In this document: piece after piece, positions 29,068 to 37,212 of the stretch
Layout of the letters: the number at the start of each line of letters is the position of its first letter
How positions within the stretch are numbered: position 1 is the stretch's first letter
From: an uncultured Actinobacillus sp.
GTDB lineage: Bacteria > Pseudomonadota > Gammaproteobacteria > Enterobacterales > Pasteurellaceae
Assembly: GCF_945915845.1 (NCBI RefSeq)
Contig: NZ_CAMEFX010000011.1
Span: 1 to 51,220 of the forward strand
DNA: 51,220 bases
Direction of reading: 5' to 3'
The notes under the pieces: model-generated
The model's input: only the letters and a program-made list of their open reading frames with translations
Database searches by the model: none
What the model was told of the DNA's origin: nothing
Translations under genes and position numbers: made by a program

Positions 29068-30728
29068 TGAAAATGAAAGAAAATCTGATTGCTTTGTCGC
29101 CAGCGTGGTCGGCGGAAGAATTTGCACAGCGAGTGCAGCAAATTACGCAACAATTTGAACAAGAACAAGTCCGTGCTGTTGGGCTGTGGTTTGAAGATGC
29201 GGCGCAATTTGCTTGTGTTTTACTCGCTTGTTTCCGAGCAGGGGTAAACGTCTTGTTGCCCCCGAATTTATTGGAAGAAAACCGCCAATGGATTGCAGAA
29301 AATGCGGATTTATTGCTAGATGATGACCATTTTGCAACTTACGGTTTAGTGCAAAAAATTACCCAAATTCAACCGCTTGCAGAGCTGATTAGCCAATATC
29401 AAGGGCAATCCCAAGTTTGGATGAAAACCTCGGGGAGCAGTGGTAACGCCAAAATCTTGATTAAAACCGCCGAACAATTATGGCGTGAAGCAATGGAGGT
29501 GGGCAAATTTTTACCCCTTCAAATGGCGAAATTACATGTTGCCGGTACGGTGAGTGTGCAGCATTTTTATGGGCTGACTTATCGTGTGTTAATTCCCCTT
29601 TGGCATCGTAGTCTCGGACGACATTGGACGATTGGGCGTATACAACAAACCTATCCGGATTATTTGGTGGCGGAAAGTTTACAAGTTAAGCCAAGCCTTT
29701 GGATTACCAGTCCTGCGTTATTAAGTCGCTTGCAGTTGGCCGATCCGCAACTACCAAATTGTCAATTAGCCGGGATTATTTCTTCGGGGGGCGCACTTGA
29801 TCAGCGTCTTGGCTTAGCGTTGCAAGAGGTAGCTAATGCCCCTGTGTTGGAAGGTTATGGCAGCACAGAAACAGGTTGCATTGCTTTTCGCCAACCGACA
29901 GAACATTGGCGACCATTATTAGATATTGAGCTTGGTGTCAATGAACAGGGAGCACTTTGGGTGCAATCAAGCCGTACCAATGGACGAGAGCAAACTGCCG
30001 ATGCGGTGGAATTGTTTGATGATGGTTTTGAGTTGCTCGGGCGTATCGACCGCATTGTCAAATTGGGTGATAAGCGTATTTCGCTGGTGGCAATAGAGCA
30101 GGATTTGCAACGTCATCATTGGGTGGCGGATGCTTACGTGGCTCTCCATTCTAAAAAACAGCGTGTGGCAGCGTGGTTGGCATTAAATGACGCGGGGATT
30201 GAATTTTTGCGTGAAAATGGGCGGAAAGCCTTAATTGAGGCGTTGAAAAAATATTTACTGCCTTTACACGAAGCTTTTGCTCACCCTCGTTATTGGCGTT
30301 TAGCCACCGCTTTACCACGTAATGCGCAATCAAAAATTTTACGTAGCGATTTTGAGGCAGTATTCCACAACGACATTTGTGAACCGCAGTGGCATTTACA
30401 AAGCTCAACAGATAGTGCGGTCAAAAATACACTGGTTTTTAAAGGCATTGTGCCGTTAGATTTGATCTATTTTAAAGGACATTTTACCAATTTCCCGCTG
30501 GTTCCGGGGGTAGTAGAATTACAATGGGCAATCGCCAAAATACCAGAATTATTAGGTCGGAGTATTGAAATTGAACGTATTGATAATTTGAAATATCAGC
30601 AATTTTTGCGCCCGAATGATGAAGTGGAACTGACTTTAACTTGGGATGAAGCTAAAAAACGAGTTAAATTTCAACTCAAAAGCAACAACGAACCTTGTGC
30701 AAGCGGTTTGGTTATTTTTACGCAATAA
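29064..30728 (+). CDS. AMP-ligase / hotdog dehydratase fusion
   Basis: A 554-residue two-domain enzyme. Residues 1 to about 430 form an ANL ligase (P-loop MKTSGSSGNAK at 120-130, EGYGSTETG, GRIDRIVKLGDKRISL, NAQSKI) that is a diverged paralogue of the ligase at 27221. Residues about 455-554 form a FabZ/FabA-like hotdog domain with KGHFTNFPLVPG (candidate catalytic H473). The dehydratase would introduce the polyene double bonds. Both P-loops are intact, so neither ligase looks dead. An ATGA overlap joins it to the membrane protein gene. Confidence 0.88.
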   Translation: MMKMKENLIALSPAWSAEEFAQRVQQITQQFEQEQVRAVGLWFEDAAQFACVLLACFRAGVNVLLPPNLLEENRQWIAENADLLLDDDHFATYGLVQKITQIQPLAELISQYQGQSQVWMKTSGSSGNAKILIKTAEQLWREAMEVGKFLPLQMAKLHVAGTVSVQHFYGLTYRVLIPLWHRSLGRHWTIGRIQQTYPDYLVAESLQVKPSLWITSPALLSRLQLADPQLPNCQLAGIISSGGALDQRLGLALQEVANAPVLEGYGSTETGCIAFRQPTEHWRPLLDIELGVNEQGALWVQSSRTNGREQTADAVELFDDGFELLGRIDRIVKLGDKRISLVAIEQDLQRHHWVADAYVALHSKKQRVAAWLALNDAGIEFLRENGRKALIEALKKYLLPLHEAFAHPRYWRLATALPRNAQSKILRSDFEAVFHNDICEPQWHLQSSTDSAVKNTLVFKGIVPLDLIYFKGHFTNFPLVPGVVELQWAIAKIPELLGRSIEIERIDNLKYQQFLRPNDEVELTLTWDEAKKRVKFQLKSNNEPCASGLVIFTQ

Positions 30729-30734
30729 TGTTCC

Positions 30735-30760
30735 GTAGGGGCGGATCCTGTGTCCACCCA
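30735..30760 (+). repeat. GTAG-headed REP-like palindrome (class A, single)
   Basis: A 26-base element beginning GTAGGGGCGGATCCTG, with an internal imperfect hairpin, related to the elements at 38965, 39009, 39798, 42004, 43204 and 43246. It fills the gap between the fusion enzyme and the glycosyltransferase gene. Confidence 0.75.
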
Positions 30761-30785
30761 CAAAATATCGAAAAGTGAGTCAATA

Positions 30786-31511
30786 ATGAACTACAATCCT
30801 ATCGCTTTAATTCCTCATTACAATCACGCTGAAACGGTTGGCAAGGTGGTTGAAGACTTGCTGGCGTTGGGGTTGCCTGTGTTGGTGGTGGACGATGGTT
30901 CAACACCGGCGCAACAACAAAGATTACGTTACCTTGAGCAGAAAGCGAATGTGATTTTGCATTATCGAGCCGAAAACGGCGGTAAAGGTGCGGCGGTAAA
31001 AACAGGATTGCAACTTGCCTTAGAGCAAGGATTTAGCCACGCCGTACAGGTGGATGCCGATGGGCAGCACAACCTTGCCGACATTGAGACGATGTTGGCA
31101 AAATCTCGTCAAAATCCGACCGCGCTTATTTGTGGTAAGCCAATTTACAGCGATGATGCACCCAAATCACGTCTTTATGGGCGCAAAATTACCAACTTTT
31201 GGATTGCGATTAACACGCTTTCGCTGGATATTGATGATGGAATGTGTGGCTTTCGCTTGTATCCGCTAAAGAGCGTTGTGCCGATTTTGCAACGTGAAAA
31301 CTTGGGCGATCGAATGGATTTCGACATTGAACTTTTAGTGCATTGCCATTGGCGAAAAATCCCGATGATCTGGGTAGAAACCCCGGTGCGTTATGAACCA
31401 AACGGCGTATCGCATTTTCGAGGTTGGGCAGATAATTGGCTGATTAGCAAAATGCACGCTCGGCTATTTTTTACGATGCTTGGGCGTTTATTAACAGGGA
31501 AAATGCGATGA
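30786..31511 (+). CDS. family 2 glycosyltransferase of the aryl polyene cluster
   Basis: A 241-residue GT-A fold transferase. VVDDGST is at residues 34-40, and the metal-binding DADGQH at 90-95 follows ENGGKGAAVKTG. It resembles dolichol-phosphate-mannose-synthase-like GT2 enzymes. In aryl polyene loci a GT2 is found beside, or fused to, an LpxL-type acyltransferase, and together they are thought to build the glycolipid anchor. The ATG at 30786 was chosen; an upstream GTG at 30750 falls inside a REP-like repeat. It overlaps the next gene by four bases. Confidence 0.87.
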   Translation: MNYNPIALIPHYNHAETVGKVVEDLLALGLPVLVVDDGSTPAQQQRLRYLEQKANVILHYRAENGGKGAAVKTGLQLALEQGFSHAVQVDADGQHNLADIETMLAKSRQNPTALICGKPIYSDDAPKSRLYGRKITNFWIAINTLSLDIDDGMCGFRLYPLKSVVPILQRENLGDRMDFDIELLVHCHWRKIPMIWVETPVRYEPNGVSHFRGWADNWLISKMHARLFFTMLGRLLTGKMR

Positions 31512-32449
31512 GCAAGCAAGGCGAAAACAAACATTGGGCGGCGCAACAGGAGCGTGGCACGCTGTTTTTTCTGACGCTCACCCGTTGGCTGGTAAAATAT
31601 TGCCCTTTGTGGTTAATTCGTTTTGTTACCTTTTGGGTAGTCGGCTATTTTTATCTCACATCTCGGAAAGTTCGCGGTTATATTGCCGAATATCAACGCA
31701 ATTTGCAGGCAACTTTCCCTCAAGTGCGGTTAAAAAAAGGCGCTATTTTCCGCCAATTTCTTGCCTTCGGCGAAGCCATCACGGATCGCTTTGCCGTGTG
31801 GCAACAACAAATTCATTATGATGATTTAATTCACGATGACCCCGATGATGTTTATGGTGCCATTGATGGCGGCGGACGGGGGCAGATTTTAGTTTGCTCG
31901 CATTTTGGCAATATTGAAATTTGTCGTGCGTTGTCAAACAGTGGTCATCACCCGAATTTCAAATTGAACGCTTTAGTGCATAGCAAACACGCCGAAGCCT
32001 TTAACCAAGCCTTAGAGCAAGCCGGTGCTGCGGCGATGCCGATTATTCAAGTGGAACAACTTGATGTGGCGAAAATGCTGGAATTGAGTGAATGTATTGA
32101 ACGAGGTGAATGGATTGCCATTGCTGCCGATCGCATACCTGTGCGTGGCGATAAAACACAAGCGGTCAATTTTTTAGGAAAATCTGCAGAATTTCCCGAA
32201 GGAGCGTGGTTTTTGGCAAGTTTGCTCAAAACCAAAATCAACACCATTTTTTGCGTGAAAGAACAAGGCAGATACCGCTTCAAACTCCGCCATTTTTCTG
32301 ACGGCATCAACGGACGAGGCACACAACGCCAACAAAATATCCAACAAGCAATGCAAGATTACGCCGATCTGCTCGCCAGAGAATGTGCTGAAAACCCATA
32401 TCAATGGTTCAATTTTTATGATTTTTGGCAACAAAAAAACGGCGATTAG
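31508..32449 (+). CDS. LpxL/HtrB-like lipid acyltransferase
   Basis: A 313-residue protein with an N-terminal membrane anchor (about residues 33-52) and the LPLAT catalytic motif SHFGNIE (H132, E137), as in late lipid A acyltransferases, but somewhat divergent. It is translationally coupled (ATGA) to the glycosyltransferase and probably acylates the same glycolipid carrier. Its stop codon lies in the loop of the terminator that closes this transcription unit. Confidence 0.86.
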   Translation: MSKQGENKHWAAQQERGTLFFLTLTRWLVKYCPLWLIRFVTFWVVGYFYLTSRKVRGYIAEYQRNLQATFPQVRLKKGAIFRQFLAFGEAITDRFAVWQQQIHYDDLIHDDPDDVYGAIDGGGRGQILVCSHFGNIEICRALSNSGHHPNFKLNALVHSKHAEAFNQALEQAGAAAMPIIQVEQLDVAKMLELSECIERGEWIAIAADRIPVRGDKTQAVNFLGKSAEFPEGAWFLASLLKTKINTIFCVKEQGRYRFKLRHFSDGINGRGTQRQQNIQQAMQDYADLLARECAENPYQWFNFYDFWQQKNGD

Positions 32450-32463
32450 GGTCGCCGTTTTTG
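32436..32463 (+). terminator. intrinsic terminator overlapping the LpxL-like stop codon
   Basis: AAAACGGCGA (32436-32445) pairs perfectly with TCGCCGTTTT (32452-32461). The TAG stop at 32447-32449 is in the loop. It ends the first unit of the biosynthetic cluster. Confidence 0.88.
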
Positions 32464-32483
32464 AGAGGGGCATAAAGCTAATG

Positions 32484-32822
32484 TTATTTTCTTTTTGATT
32501 TTTTAGATTTGGTTGCTGAAGCTCCGCCTGCAATAGCGTGGCATTGTGCACTGCCAAGAGACATTCCCATACTGAAAAAGTTGCCGCCCATCATAGAACA
32601 GTTGTAAGAGCGACCACCTGTAGTGGCTTGCCAACGATAGCCGTAAGCATTACCTGAAACATTAGAAATACTCACCGCACTTGGATCTACGCCTAATGTA
32701 AATGCCGCTTCTTGTGCTAAGCGAGCTTCACGTTTTGCAATGCGTTTTTGTTGTCTATCGCCACTGTTTGAACAGCCTGCCACAAAAACAACAGCCATTA
32801 ATGCAATTAAAAATTTCTTCAT
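32484..32822 (-). CDS. small lipoprotein, reversed within the cluster
   Basis: A 112-residue protein with a signal peptide and lipobox VAGC (about residue 16). The mature part has a basic stretch (RQQKRIAKREARLA), a central GYRWQATTGGRSYNCSMM segment, two further cysteines and a lysine-rich C terminus. I do not recognise a family with known function. The ATG at 32822 has AGGAG (32828-32832) on its strand; the longer frame from 32843 is not needed. It is the only minus-strand gene inside the biosynthetic locus. Confidence 0.8.
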   Translation of the reverse strand: MKKFLIALMAVVFVAGCSNSGDRQQKRIAKREARLAQEAAFTLGVDPSAVSISNVSGNAYGYRWQATTGGRSYNCSMMGGNFFSMGMSLGSAQCHAIAGGASATKSKKSKRK

Positions 32823-32922
32823 CGGGAACTCCTGTTTTCTCAAAATAAACTTGCTAATTGTAAAAAAAAAATGGTATTGTCAAGCCCTAAAATGTAATTC
32901 TTAACAAATAAGGAAATTCCCT

Positions 32923-33348
32923 ATGAAATTATCTAAAATCTTAGGCATTACTGCTGCGGCAATCGTGATTTCAGCTTGTGCACCACGTGATACCACCCAT
33001 CATTTTTCTATTCAAGAAGCGTTAAATTCGCCTGAAGCGAAAGAAGTGCTTGATCCAACCGTAAAACTTTATTTTGCGAAACCTGCACCGGGTAAAACAG
33101 TGAAAGCCGGCTTGGTGAGCAATAAGAAAACCAACGCAGCGAATAAGAGCGATCAGGCTTCTTGCCAATGGGCGTTTTTATCTGCTGTGAAACAATTCCA
33201 AGAGCGAGCGGTTTCAATGGGCGCGAAAAAAGTGGGTAACATTGTGAGTTACTATAAGAAAAATGAATTCAAAAGTGCCACCCAATATGAATGCCATGCC
33301 GGCAACTTAATGAGTGGTGTCGCGTTAAAAGGCGACATTGTGAAATAA
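32923..33348 (+). CDS. lipoprotein found with aryl polyene genes, function unknown
   Basis: A 141-residue protein with a signal peptide and lipobox ISAC (C19). The mature domain holds two cysteines (ASCQWAF, YECHAG) that could pair, and a segment KFQERA-like near its middle (VKQFQERAVSMGAKKVGNIVSYY). Small lipoproteins of this kind occur in Vibrio-type genomes and are sometimes mislabelled excinuclease-related; I see nothing nuclease-like. AAGGAA precedes the ATG, and its own terminator follows. Confidence 0.8.
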   Translation: MKLSKILGITAAAIVISACAPRDTTHHFSIQEALNSPEAKEVLDPTVKLYFAKPAPGKTVKAGLVSNKKTNAANKSDQASCQWAFLSAVKQFQERAVSMGAKKVGNIVSYYKKNEFKSATQYECHAGNLMSGVALKGDIVK

Positions 33349-33360
33349 ATTTTGTAGAAT

Positions 33361-33389
33361 AAGCGGTAACTGAGTTTACCGCTTTTTTT
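33361..33389 (+). terminator. intrinsic terminator before the thioesterase gene
   Basis: AAGCGGTAA (33361-33369) pairs perfectly with TTACCGCTT (33376-33384), then a run of T. The T run ends immediately before the first ATG of the thioesterase. Confidence 0.88.
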
Positions 33390-33836
33390 ATGATGAAAAT
33401 GAAAAAACACGTCTATTGCGAACATTTTTCCGATTATGAAATCCCATTTTTTGATGTGGACTCAATGAATATTATGTGGCATGGGCATTATGTGAAATAT
33501 TTAGAATTGGCACGTTGTGCATTTTTAGAAGAGATTGCTTATACTTATGATGTAATGAAGCAGTCAGGTTTTGCTTACCCGATTGTGCAACTGAATTTAA
33601 AATACGTCAAACCTGCTCTGTTTCGCCAAAAAATTCGGGTGCACTTAAAGTTGGTGGAATATGAGACTTGCTTGCGTTTTGATTACAGCATTACAGATTT
33701 AGCCACCGGCGAGAAACTGACACAAGGTTCTACCACACAAATGGCAGTAGAAGTCAAAAGCCGTGAAACCCAATTTATGCTCCCCGAAAGTTTACGCAAA
33801 GCAGTGGAAGCGCATTTAAGTTTTAAGCCTTTATAA
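33390..33836 (+). CDS. 4HBT-type acyl thioesterase
   Basis: A 148-residue hotdog-fold thioesterase (YbgC/4-hydroxybenzoyl-CoA type). The characteristic motif region reads FFDVDSMNIMWHGHYVKYLELAR, where the second aspartate of DVD is the likely catalytic acid, and the LNLKYVKPALFRQKI strand follows. It would release or edit acyl chains. The frame opens with ATG-ATG-AAA-ATG (33390, 33393, 33399) directly after a terminator T run, and no ribosome binding site is visible for any of them, so expression may be unusual. Confidence 0.85.
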   Translation: MMKMKKHVYCEHFSDYEIPFFDVDSMNIMWHGHYVKYLELARCAFLEEIAYTYDVMKQSGFAYPIVQLNLKYVKPALFRQKIRVHLKLVEYETCLRFDYSITDLATGEKLTQGSTTQMAVEVKSRETQFMLPESLRKAVEAHLSFKPL

Positions 33837-33837
33837 T

Positions 33838-33907
33838 GTAGGGTGCGTGTAAACGCACCATTTTGTTTTAAATTACTTGGAGAATGGTGCGTTTACACGC
33901 ACCCTAC
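33838..33907. repeat. REPIN-like inverted pair (class B) before lolA-like gene
   Basis: A perfect 25-base inverted repeat: 33838-33862 (starting GTAGGGTGCGTGTAAACG) with 33883-33907, spacer 20 bases. Each arm carries the GTAG head and is itself a hairpin (GGTGCGT-GTAA-ACGCACC). The right arm ends five bases before the ATG of the LolA-like gene, covering the place of its ribosome binding site. Confidence 0.88.
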
Positions 33908-33912
33908 GAATA

Positions 33913-34500
33913 ATGAAAAAAATCCTCTTTTTATTTTTAACTTTATTCTCAACCCAAACCTTCGCCTTTTCCCAACAGGAATTAATGAACCAGCTTCAGC
34001 AGCCGCAAAACGTGCAAGGTCATTTTACTCAGCTTCGCTACTTAAAATCTTTGGCGAAGCCGATTACGACAAGCGGTCAATTTGCATTGGTAAAAAGCAA
34101 AGGGTTATTGTGGCAAATGGAGAAACCTTTTGCGACCCAGCTCAAAGTTACCCCTTCAGGTATTCAACAATGGAATGGTTCAACGTGGGTAAGTAGCCAA
34201 AAATTCGGGCAATCAGATCAAATTAGACTTTTTTTAGGATTGTTGAGTGGCGATATTTCCGCACTTTCGGAGCAGTTTGACATTGCCGTATCGGGTGTGA
34301 AAACGCAATGGCAATTGACTTTAACGCCTAAAACTCTGCTGATGAAGCAAATTTTTACGCAAATTCAGCTGAAAGGTAATGCGCTTGTGCAGGAAATTGA
34401 ATTATCGGAAACCCAAGGCGACCGTACCCAAATTCAATTTTCAGGGTTGAAAACCGATCAGGCATTGGCAGAATTTGTGCAACAGGCATTGGAAAACTAA
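33913..34500 (+). CDS. LolA-like outer-membrane carrier protein of the cluster
   Basis: A 195-residue periplasmic protein with a clear signal peptide (MKKILFLFLTLFSTQTFA). The mature part has the LolA-like pattern QGHFTQLRYLKSLAKPI, then SGQFALVKSKGLLWQMEKPF. LolA-fold proteins ferry lipid-like molecules across the periplasm; in aryl polyene loci this one is taken to carry the pigment lipid to the outer membrane with the MMPL exporter. The ATG at 33913 gives the signal peptide directly; the longer frame from 33877 starts inside a repeat. It overlaps the next gene by one base. Confidence 0.87.
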   Translation: MKKILFLFLTLFSTQTFAFSQQELMNQLQQPQNVQGHFTQLRYLKSLAKPITTSGQFALVKSKGLLWQMEKPFATQLKVTPSGIQQWNGSTWVSSQKFGQSDQIRLFLGLLSGDISALSEQFDIAVSGVKTQWQLTLTPKTLLMKQIFTQIQLKGNALVQEIELSETQGDRTQIQFSGLKTDQALAEFVQQALEN

Positions 34501-36758
34501 TGAGCAACCTCTTTCGTCTTGGCTATGCGGTTTTGTTGGTGGGCATAGCCCTTTTATTTGGCTTTTTTGTTAAGCAAGGGCAATGGCTGGAAACGGATTT
34601 ACGTGCGCTTTTGCCCCAAGAAACCCGTTGGCGTGCGGTGCAAATTGAAGCCGATCGCCAACTTGAAAATCAGCTTAATCAGCAAGTGGTTGCCTTAATT
34701 GGCAATGAAAACCCACAAATTGCCTTTGACAGCGCAGAAAAAATAGCCTCTCGCTGGCAAACAAGTGGTCTTTTTTCGCAAATAAATAGCAAAATTCAGC
34801 CCGATTTGACCGCACTTTCTGCCGAAATCCAGCAATTAAAATGGGCGACCTTACCTAAAAATATTCGCTCACAACTCTTAGAAAACCCGAAAGGTTATTT
34901 TCAGCATTATGCAGAACAAATCGCTAATCCTTTTTTGCAGGCAAATTTGCTTTCGCTAGAGCAAGACTGGCTCGGCTTGGGGCGTTTTACTTTGCCTCAA
35001 TCTCAGCAATTAAGCAAAATGCATTGGAATGCTGAAAGTGGTTTTGTTTATACGGAGCAAGATGGCGTAACTTGGGTATTGTTGAATGGGCAGTTGAAAC
35101 AAGGGGATATGATGAATGCTCAGCAAGGGCTTTTAGCTTTAATGGCGGAGAGTAAATCGTTGGCAGCAGAGACTAAAACGCATTTTTTAAGCACGGGTGC
35201 AGCACTGTTTGCCGCAGTTGCGAAAACACAGGCGGAAAGCGAAAGCACGCTAATGAGTGTATTAGGCATTATTTTGACTTTAGCTTTGTTGTTATCGGTA
35301 TTTCGTCGCCTTCGGGTTTTGTGGCTATTTTTGCCGATTGCGCTGGGAATGTTGTGCGGTGTAACCGTGACGGTGGCGTTACTTGGGCAAATTCATATTC
35401 TAACCTTAGTGATTGGCACAAGTTTAGTTGGGGTGTTAATTGATTTTCCGTTGCATTGGCTGGCTTCGTCCTTGGCTAACCCAAATTGGCAGGCAGAAAA
35501 GGCAATGACAGCGCATCAATCTACTTTTTTATTGACGTTAGGCATTACCTTATTGGGCTATGGATTACTTTGGTTTACAGATTTACCCATTCTTAAACAG
35601 ACCGCACTTTTCTCTGCTGTTGCGCTGGTGTCAGCAATTTTATGCACAATGTTATTTTTACCCTTACTATTTAAAGGCGCAAATTTACGTTCAGCGATAA
35701 GCAAAGAAAAGCGCAAATTTGACCGCTTGGTTGAGATGAAAATTTCACGTTGGTGGCTATTGCCTTTGTTGGTGTTTATTGCGGTGGGGATTTATCGTTC
35801 GCAATGGAAAGATGATATTCGTCAATGGGTTGCAATGCCAAAAGAAATGCTCCGTGAAGCACAACAAATCGGCGAACTTACGGGCATTGATTTAGGTAGT
35901 CAGTATTTTTTAGTTACAGCTAAGAATGATGATGAGTTGTTGGCTAAAACAGAAAATTTATCAGAAAAATTGACCGCTCTTTCACAGCCTCATCAAGCCT
36001 TGAGCCAATGGATAATGTCGGAAGCTGAGCAGCAATCCTTGATGAAACAGTTGCAAAGGATTACGCCACAAGATTATGCCGTATTGGCAGAAATTGGCGT
36101 GCCAATAGAGCAGATTACACAGGCGTTACAAGCGAAAATAACACCGATTTCATTAGCTACCGCAACGCAAACGTTGCTGGGTAAAGGCTGGCGAAGTTTG
36201 TATCTTGGCAAAATACACAATGGCGATGTGGCTGCGATTACTAAAGTGTCTCAGGTAAAAAATACCGCAAGTTTGCAGCAGTTAGCGGATAATCAGAGCA
36301 TTTTCTGGCAAGATAAACGTGCTTATTTAAATGCTGCTTTTGAGCAAACTCGCAACCAAGCAGCGTGGCTGAAAGTGCTATCTTTTGCCCTCGCAGGCAT
36401 TTTGCTATGGCGGTTGTTCGGGCTAAAACAGACCACTAAAATTTTAGCCATTCCACTTGTTGCCATTATCACCACGATTGCGTTATTTGGCTGGTTTGGT
36501 TTGCCGATTACTCTTTTTGCTATGTTTGGTTTATTGCTCGTTTCTGCTATTGGCATTGATTACACGGCTTATATGTATTCCGTGCAAGAACCCCTTTCCG
36601 CCAAACGCACCGCAATTAGCCTCGCTGCACTCACCACAATGATTTCTTTCGGCTTATTGGCGCTTAGTTCAACCCCGGCCGTTGCTAGCTTTGGACTGAG
36701 TGTTATGGTTGGTGTAGCGATTGCGGTGGTTTTGACTTATCGTTATGGAGTAAACTAG
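34500..36758 (+). CDS. MMPL/RND-family exporter of the aryl polyene cluster
   Basis: A 752-residue inner-membrane protein with an N-terminal helix, a periplasmic loop (about residues 25-245), a block of five to six helices with GTSLVGVLIDFPLHW, a second periplasmic loop (about 435-615) and a second helical block with SAIGIDYTAYMYS. This duplicated layout is that of COG4258 predicted exporters. It should move the finished polyene lipid out of the inner membrane, working with the LolA-like protein. Its TAATG junction with lolA implies coupling. Confidence 0.9.
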   Translation: MSNLFRLGYAVLLVGIALLFGFFVKQGQWLETDLRALLPQETRWRAVQIEADRQLENQLNQQVVALIGNENPQIAFDSAEKIASRWQTSGLFSQINSKIQPDLTALSAEIQQLKWATLPKNIRSQLLENPKGYFQHYAEQIANPFLQANLLSLEQDWLGLGRFTLPQSQQLSKMHWNAESGFVYTEQDGVTWVLLNGQLKQGDMMNAQQGLLALMAESKSLAAETKTHFLSTGAALFAAVAKTQAESESTLMSVLGIILTLALLLSVFRRLRVLWLFLPIALGMLCGVTVTVALLGQIHILTLVIGTSLVGVLIDFPLHWLASSLANPNWQAEKAMTAHQSTFLLTLGITLLGYGLLWFTDLPILKQTALFSAVALVSAILCTMLFLPLLFKGANLRSAISKEKRKFDRLVEMKISRWWLLPLLVFIAVGIYRSQWKDDIRQWVAMPKEMLREAQQIGELTGIDLGSQYFLVTAKNDDELLAKTENLSEKLTALSQPHQALSQWIMSEAEQQSLMKQLQRITPQDYAVLAEIGVPIEQITQALQAKITPISLATATQTLLGKGWRSLYLGKIHNGDVAAITKVSQVKNTASLQQLADNQSIFWQDKRAYLNAAFEQTRNQAAWLKVLSFALAGILLWRLFGLKQTTKILAIPLVAIITTIALFGWFGLPITLFAMFGLLLVSAIGIDYTAYMYSVQEPLSAKRTAISLAALTTMISFGLLALSSTPAVASFGLSVMVGVAIAVVLTYRYGVN

Positions 36759-36792
36759 CATTAGTTATCTCTTTTGTTTTCTGGTACTAAAA

Positions 36793-37212
36793 ATGCTAAA
36801 ATTCGGCTTAATTATTTTTGCTTTTTTTCTAACCGCCTGTACGACTTTACCAAAAGTTGAGCAGCTGCCTGAGCAAGCACAGACAAACCGTTTATTTAAG
36901 GTGGAACAAGCAGGGCAAGCAAGTTTGCTCTCTATCCAATTTGAAAAAGAACAATGGCGTTGGGTACAAACTGATCCTTTGGGTGCGCCGATTGCTCGGG
37001 TTGTGTTGAGTAAAAAAGGTTGGGCGAATGATGGATTTGTGATGCCGAATGGCCAAGCTCGCCAACTTTTTACAGCGTTGGCAGTGGCGTTAAATCCAAA
37101 AAATCCGCCATTTAAATTAACTGATGACTGGAAAATAAGCCAAAATCCACCGCACTTTACGATAACCTTGCCAGATAAAACCCAATGGCAAATTGATGAA
37201 CTGGAGCAATAA
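36793..37212 (+). CDS. DUF3261 lipoprotein
   Basis: A 139-residue lipoprotein with lipobox LTAC (C16). The mature part is beta-rich, with WRWVQTDPLGAPIARVVL and GFVMPNGQARQLFTAL, the pattern of DUF3261 proteins found in aryl polyene clusters. It may be an outer-membrane partner in pigment placement (LolB-like role, inference). It ends directly before the first full ketosynthase gene with no gap. Confidence 0.85.
   Translation: MLKFGLIIFAFFLTACTTLPKVEQLPEQAQTNRLFKVEQAGQASLLSIQFEKEQWRWVQTDPLGAPIARVVLSKKGWANDGFVMPNGQARQLFTALAVALNPKNPPFKLTDDWKISQNPPHFTITLPDKTQWQIDELEQ

Noticed and set aside
27221-30728. The two ligase genes as one gene broken by an insertion.
   Set aside because: Each has its own complete N terminus, P-loop, hinge and C-terminal lysine, so they are paralogues, not halves.
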